In this document: positions 61,517-64,000 of the stretch, in pieces
How the letters are laid out: each line of letters opens with the position of its first letter
How positions within the stretch are numbered: the first letter of the stretch is position 1
NCBI GenBank assembly: GCA_039583875.1
Contig: CM077155.1
Span: 6,622,043 to 6,686,042, forward strand
Length of the DNA stretch: 64,000 nt
DNA from: Platanthera guangdongensis
Taxonomy: Eukaryota > Streptophyta > Magnoliopsida > Asparagales > Orchidaceae
Reading direction: 5' to 3'
Program-made: the position numbers and the translations under genes
Notes under the pieces: model-generated
What the model saw: only the letters and a program-made list of their open reading frames with translations
The model's database searches: none
Told to the model about the DNA's origin: nothing

Positions 61517-63675
61517 ATGAGCGTGGAGAGTGACCAGCACAGAAGATCTCGAGAGAGTGTCATGACGGGGGGTCAAGGAGGTAGTGATGATCTCGGCGAG
61601 CTCCCCAGCACAGGAACCTTTGTTGGGAGGCAGGAGTTCATGGCCTCCATCCAAAGGTATCATGGAGATGTTGCGAAGCATTGCTCCTCCGGGTGGCAGC
61701 TCCACCCCGACCCCCCATGAGTTAGCTCCTCCTCTCGACGAGCCGACTCCCAGGGGTCCAGGCGAGATGACCCCAGCGGGGGGAGAAGGAATTATACCAG
61801 TAAGAAGGCCAGAGAAGGAGAGGATGAGATGGGGTCGAGCGAGACCTCACCGGCCGGGAGCTATTCTCCAGCCCGGCGAGTGCCAACCTCCCAGGCGAGC
61901 AGGTCACGCGAGTGGACCAGGCGAGACCCCCCCTCAGGGGGTCACCCTTCAGCGAGCTGATCACCTCAGCTCCCGTTCCTGAGGGGTTCCGAGAGCCTGA
62001 CATGGCTTACTATACTGGGAAGGATGACCCCGTCCAACATCTGCAGTGGTTCGAGGATGCCGTCTCCATCAGAGACCGATGACGGACGCCTTCAAGTGTC
62101 GCCTCTTTGCGATCACGTTGAAGGAGAAGGCAAGGGATTGGTTCCCTCAACTCCCTCTGAGGTCGATCTATGGGTTCGAGGACTTGAGCCGGAGCTTCCA
62201 GCTTCGCTTCTCCACCTCCCAGAAGCGGAAGAGGAGTCCCGAGTCCATCTTCCTAATAAGGCAGGGGGCCGAGGAGTCGCTGGCCCGTTACATTGACAGG
62301 TTCCAGGAGGAGATCCTGGAGGTCCAAGAGATGTCAGGGTATCCCTCCAGATGGCCTTCACTGTTAGGCTGAAGGAGGGTTCTTCAAGATGAGCTTGACC
62401 GGAAGGCCCCCCTTTCCTTCGAGGAGTTGATGGAAAGGGCAGCTGAGGAGATAGCCATGGAGGCGGCCAACCAGGCGTTTGTCAAGAAGTTGGCAAAGCT
62501 GACAGAGACGGAGTCGAAGGAACAAGATGGCTCGAGACATCAAGAGGGAAGGAGGAGAGAGGAGCGGAGAGCTCAGGAGGGTCCGGAGCCAGGCTGGAGG
62601 CAGCAGGGAGGACCTGCCCAAGGTCCAGGGAGAGCCCTCATCCAAGGAGGGGGGAATTTTCAGGGGGGCCAAGGGAGGTTCAACTTCCAGAGGCAAGCCC
62701 CAAGACAGCTCCTCCCCCGCCTCAGCAAGCCTTGGCGATAGGAAGAGGAAGAGGTAACAGGAGAGAACACCCAGCTCGCCGAAGAAGGGGAGGAGCGCTA
62801 CCATACTGTGACTTCCACCAGGTGGAGGGGAACGCCACGACTACCTGCCCCGAGTTCCTGGAAGTGAGGGAGGCAAGAGGCCCTGCCCAGCCACAACCGC
62901 CAGTGCGGGTTGAAGAGGTTCTACACAGAGAAGGGGGTGACGATATGTGTGAGGATCGGGTCGATGTCGGACCCCGAGGTGGTATAGCTGTGATCCATGG
63001 TGGGGTAGGGATCGAAGCCACTCGGAAGGAAAGTCTCCATGTGATGTACCGACGGAGCATCGCCTCAACATCCCAGACCCCGCCCCAGGAGGAGAAGATC
63101 ACCTTCTCGGTGAAGGACCTGCCGATCATGAGGATCCATTCTGCGATGCGCTGGTCCTCCAGACGGCCATCGAGGGCTACACCGTCTCCCGCATCTTGGT
63201 TGACAACGGGAGCTCCGTCAACGTCGTTTTCAGGAAGGCGTTTGACGAGATGAAGGTACAGTCAAGGAGGGTGTTGGCCTCGGACGGACCTCTGTTTGGA
63301 TTTTCAGGGGAAATGAAGGAGGTTGAAGGTGGAGTGGGACTCCAAGTTAAATTGGGGGGAGTCTCAAGGAACTGCCGGTTCGTCATTGTTGACGCTCCAA
63401 GCAGCTACAACGCCATCTTCGGAAGGCCCCTCATCAATGCCTTCTGTTGCGTGTCGTCTTCCTTCCACCAATGCCTCAAGTTCAGCTCAGGAGGGATCCA
63501 GGTCAGAGTCAAGGGAGACTCCAGGATGGCAAGGCAGTGTTATGTAATGGCCGTCAACACCATCTCTTGGTTGGCCAAGGCAGAGGAGATGGAGAAGATC
63601 ATGGAGAGCCTAAGCAGGTTGGAAGTGTCCGGCGAGCAGGAAGCGGATGGAGACCACCAGGCCCAGACCCCCTGA
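61517..63675 (+). pseudogene. Ty3 (Tat/Retand-like) gag-protease, frameshifted
   Basis: Starts MSVESDQHRRS at 61517, 11 bp after the LTR. Gag core blocks appear in different frames: MAYYTGKDDPVQHLQWFEDA (62001 on), FKCRLFAITLKEKARDWFPQ and ESLARYIDRFQEEILEV (62089-62340), and EEIAMEAANQAFVKK. YCDFHQVEGNATTTCPE (62804 on) is a zinc-knuckle-like block. Protease follows: ALVLQTAIEGYTVSR then LVDNGSSVNVVF with the catalytic Asp, and YNAIFGRPLINAF, ending with a stop at 63675. At least three frameshifts (near 61720, 62090 and 63130) break the reading frame. No RT follows before the window ends. Confidence 0.8.
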
Positions 63676-63825
63676 GGAAGCCTCGCCCCGGCTGAGTCAT
63701 GTATGTTTTTTATGTTGTATTGAGTCCAGCCCCCGACCGGCTGAGTCGGGGGGGTCATGTAACCCATCTTTTTTCCCCGTTTGAGGATGTTGGATTTGAT
63801 AGAGTTCAAGTGACACACCTAGTTC

Positions 63826-64000
63826 CCCACCCCCGAGAGGATCTCCTCAGCCAGGCTCCCACTAGCTGGTTGGGTCGAATGTGCCTCGGGGAGAGTAAGT
63901 CCCACCCCCGAGAGGATCTCCTCAGCCAGGCTCCCACTAGCTGGTTGGGTCGAATGTGCCTCGGGAGAGTAAGCCCCACCCCGAGAGGATCTCCTCAGCC
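63826..64000. repeat. 75-bp tandem repeat at the window edge (at least 2.3 copies)
   Basis: The unit CCCACCCCCGAGAGGATCTC...GTGCCTCGGGGAGAGTAAG starts at 63826, 63901 and 63975. It lies 150 bp past the protease stop, where RT would be expected. The array continues beyond the window. Confidence 0.92.

Overview
This window is nuclear DNA of a flowering plant, most likely a eudicot. It holds a multi-exon gene with plant-type splice sites, Ty1/copia and Ty3/gypsy LTR retrotransposons of plant lineages, MITEs, and a 5S-derived (Cassandra-like) relic. An asterid/Lamiales origin is only a guess, based on the style of the accessory retrotransposon ORF at 31.0-33.9 kb. There are no bacterial genes, operons or CRISPR arrays.

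Host gene. The one clear host gene is a subtilisin-like serine protease (SBT5 / CO2-response-secreted-protease type) on the + strand. By hand I can join 11 exons between 24590 and 49003 into an uninterrupted 782-codon frame with the Asp, His, Asn and Ser catalytic residues present. Intron 7 (27025-45932) is about 18.9 kb because it holds a complete 12.6-kb copia element (28908-41540, opposite strand), a LINE tail and a probable foldback element.

Left third (1-18.3 kb). This is layered retrotransposon debris. At 1-964 two fragments of one LTR family are joined tail to tail as a near-perfect palindrome. A Ty3 LTR beginning at 1430 is split by a very large Ty3-type LTR (1965-7861, minus), which is itself split by a copia solo LTR with a perfect 5-bp target duplication (6128-7619). 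Next come MITEs, the 5S-derived relic, a gypsy 3' half with a large LTR carrying about 20 copies of a 21-bp repeat (11.2-16.9 kb), and a roughly 1.25-kb element with terminal inverted repeats.

18.3-24.3 kb. A young copia element with 880-bp LTRs (3 differences), a perfect TSD and an intact 1360-aa polyprotein ends 318 bp before the protease start codon, so it probably displaced the distal promoter.

Right third (49.0-64 kb). A degraded copia element interrupted by gypsy debris is followed by a hAT-type (DUF659-like) exon, faint gag-like sequence, and the 5' part of a Tat/Retand-like Ty3 element. That element has an LTR U3 of tandem hairpin-forming repeats, frameshifted gag-protease, then non-coding 75-bp repeats to the window end.

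Most notable candidate: the intronic 12.6-kb copia element carries an extra ~2.9-kb coding region after pol. This region has its own TATA box and a plant-like leader. Just upstream lies a second array of the palindrome GTGTCGACAC, the motif that also fills the element's U3. This looks like a retrotransposon accessory gene with its own promoter.
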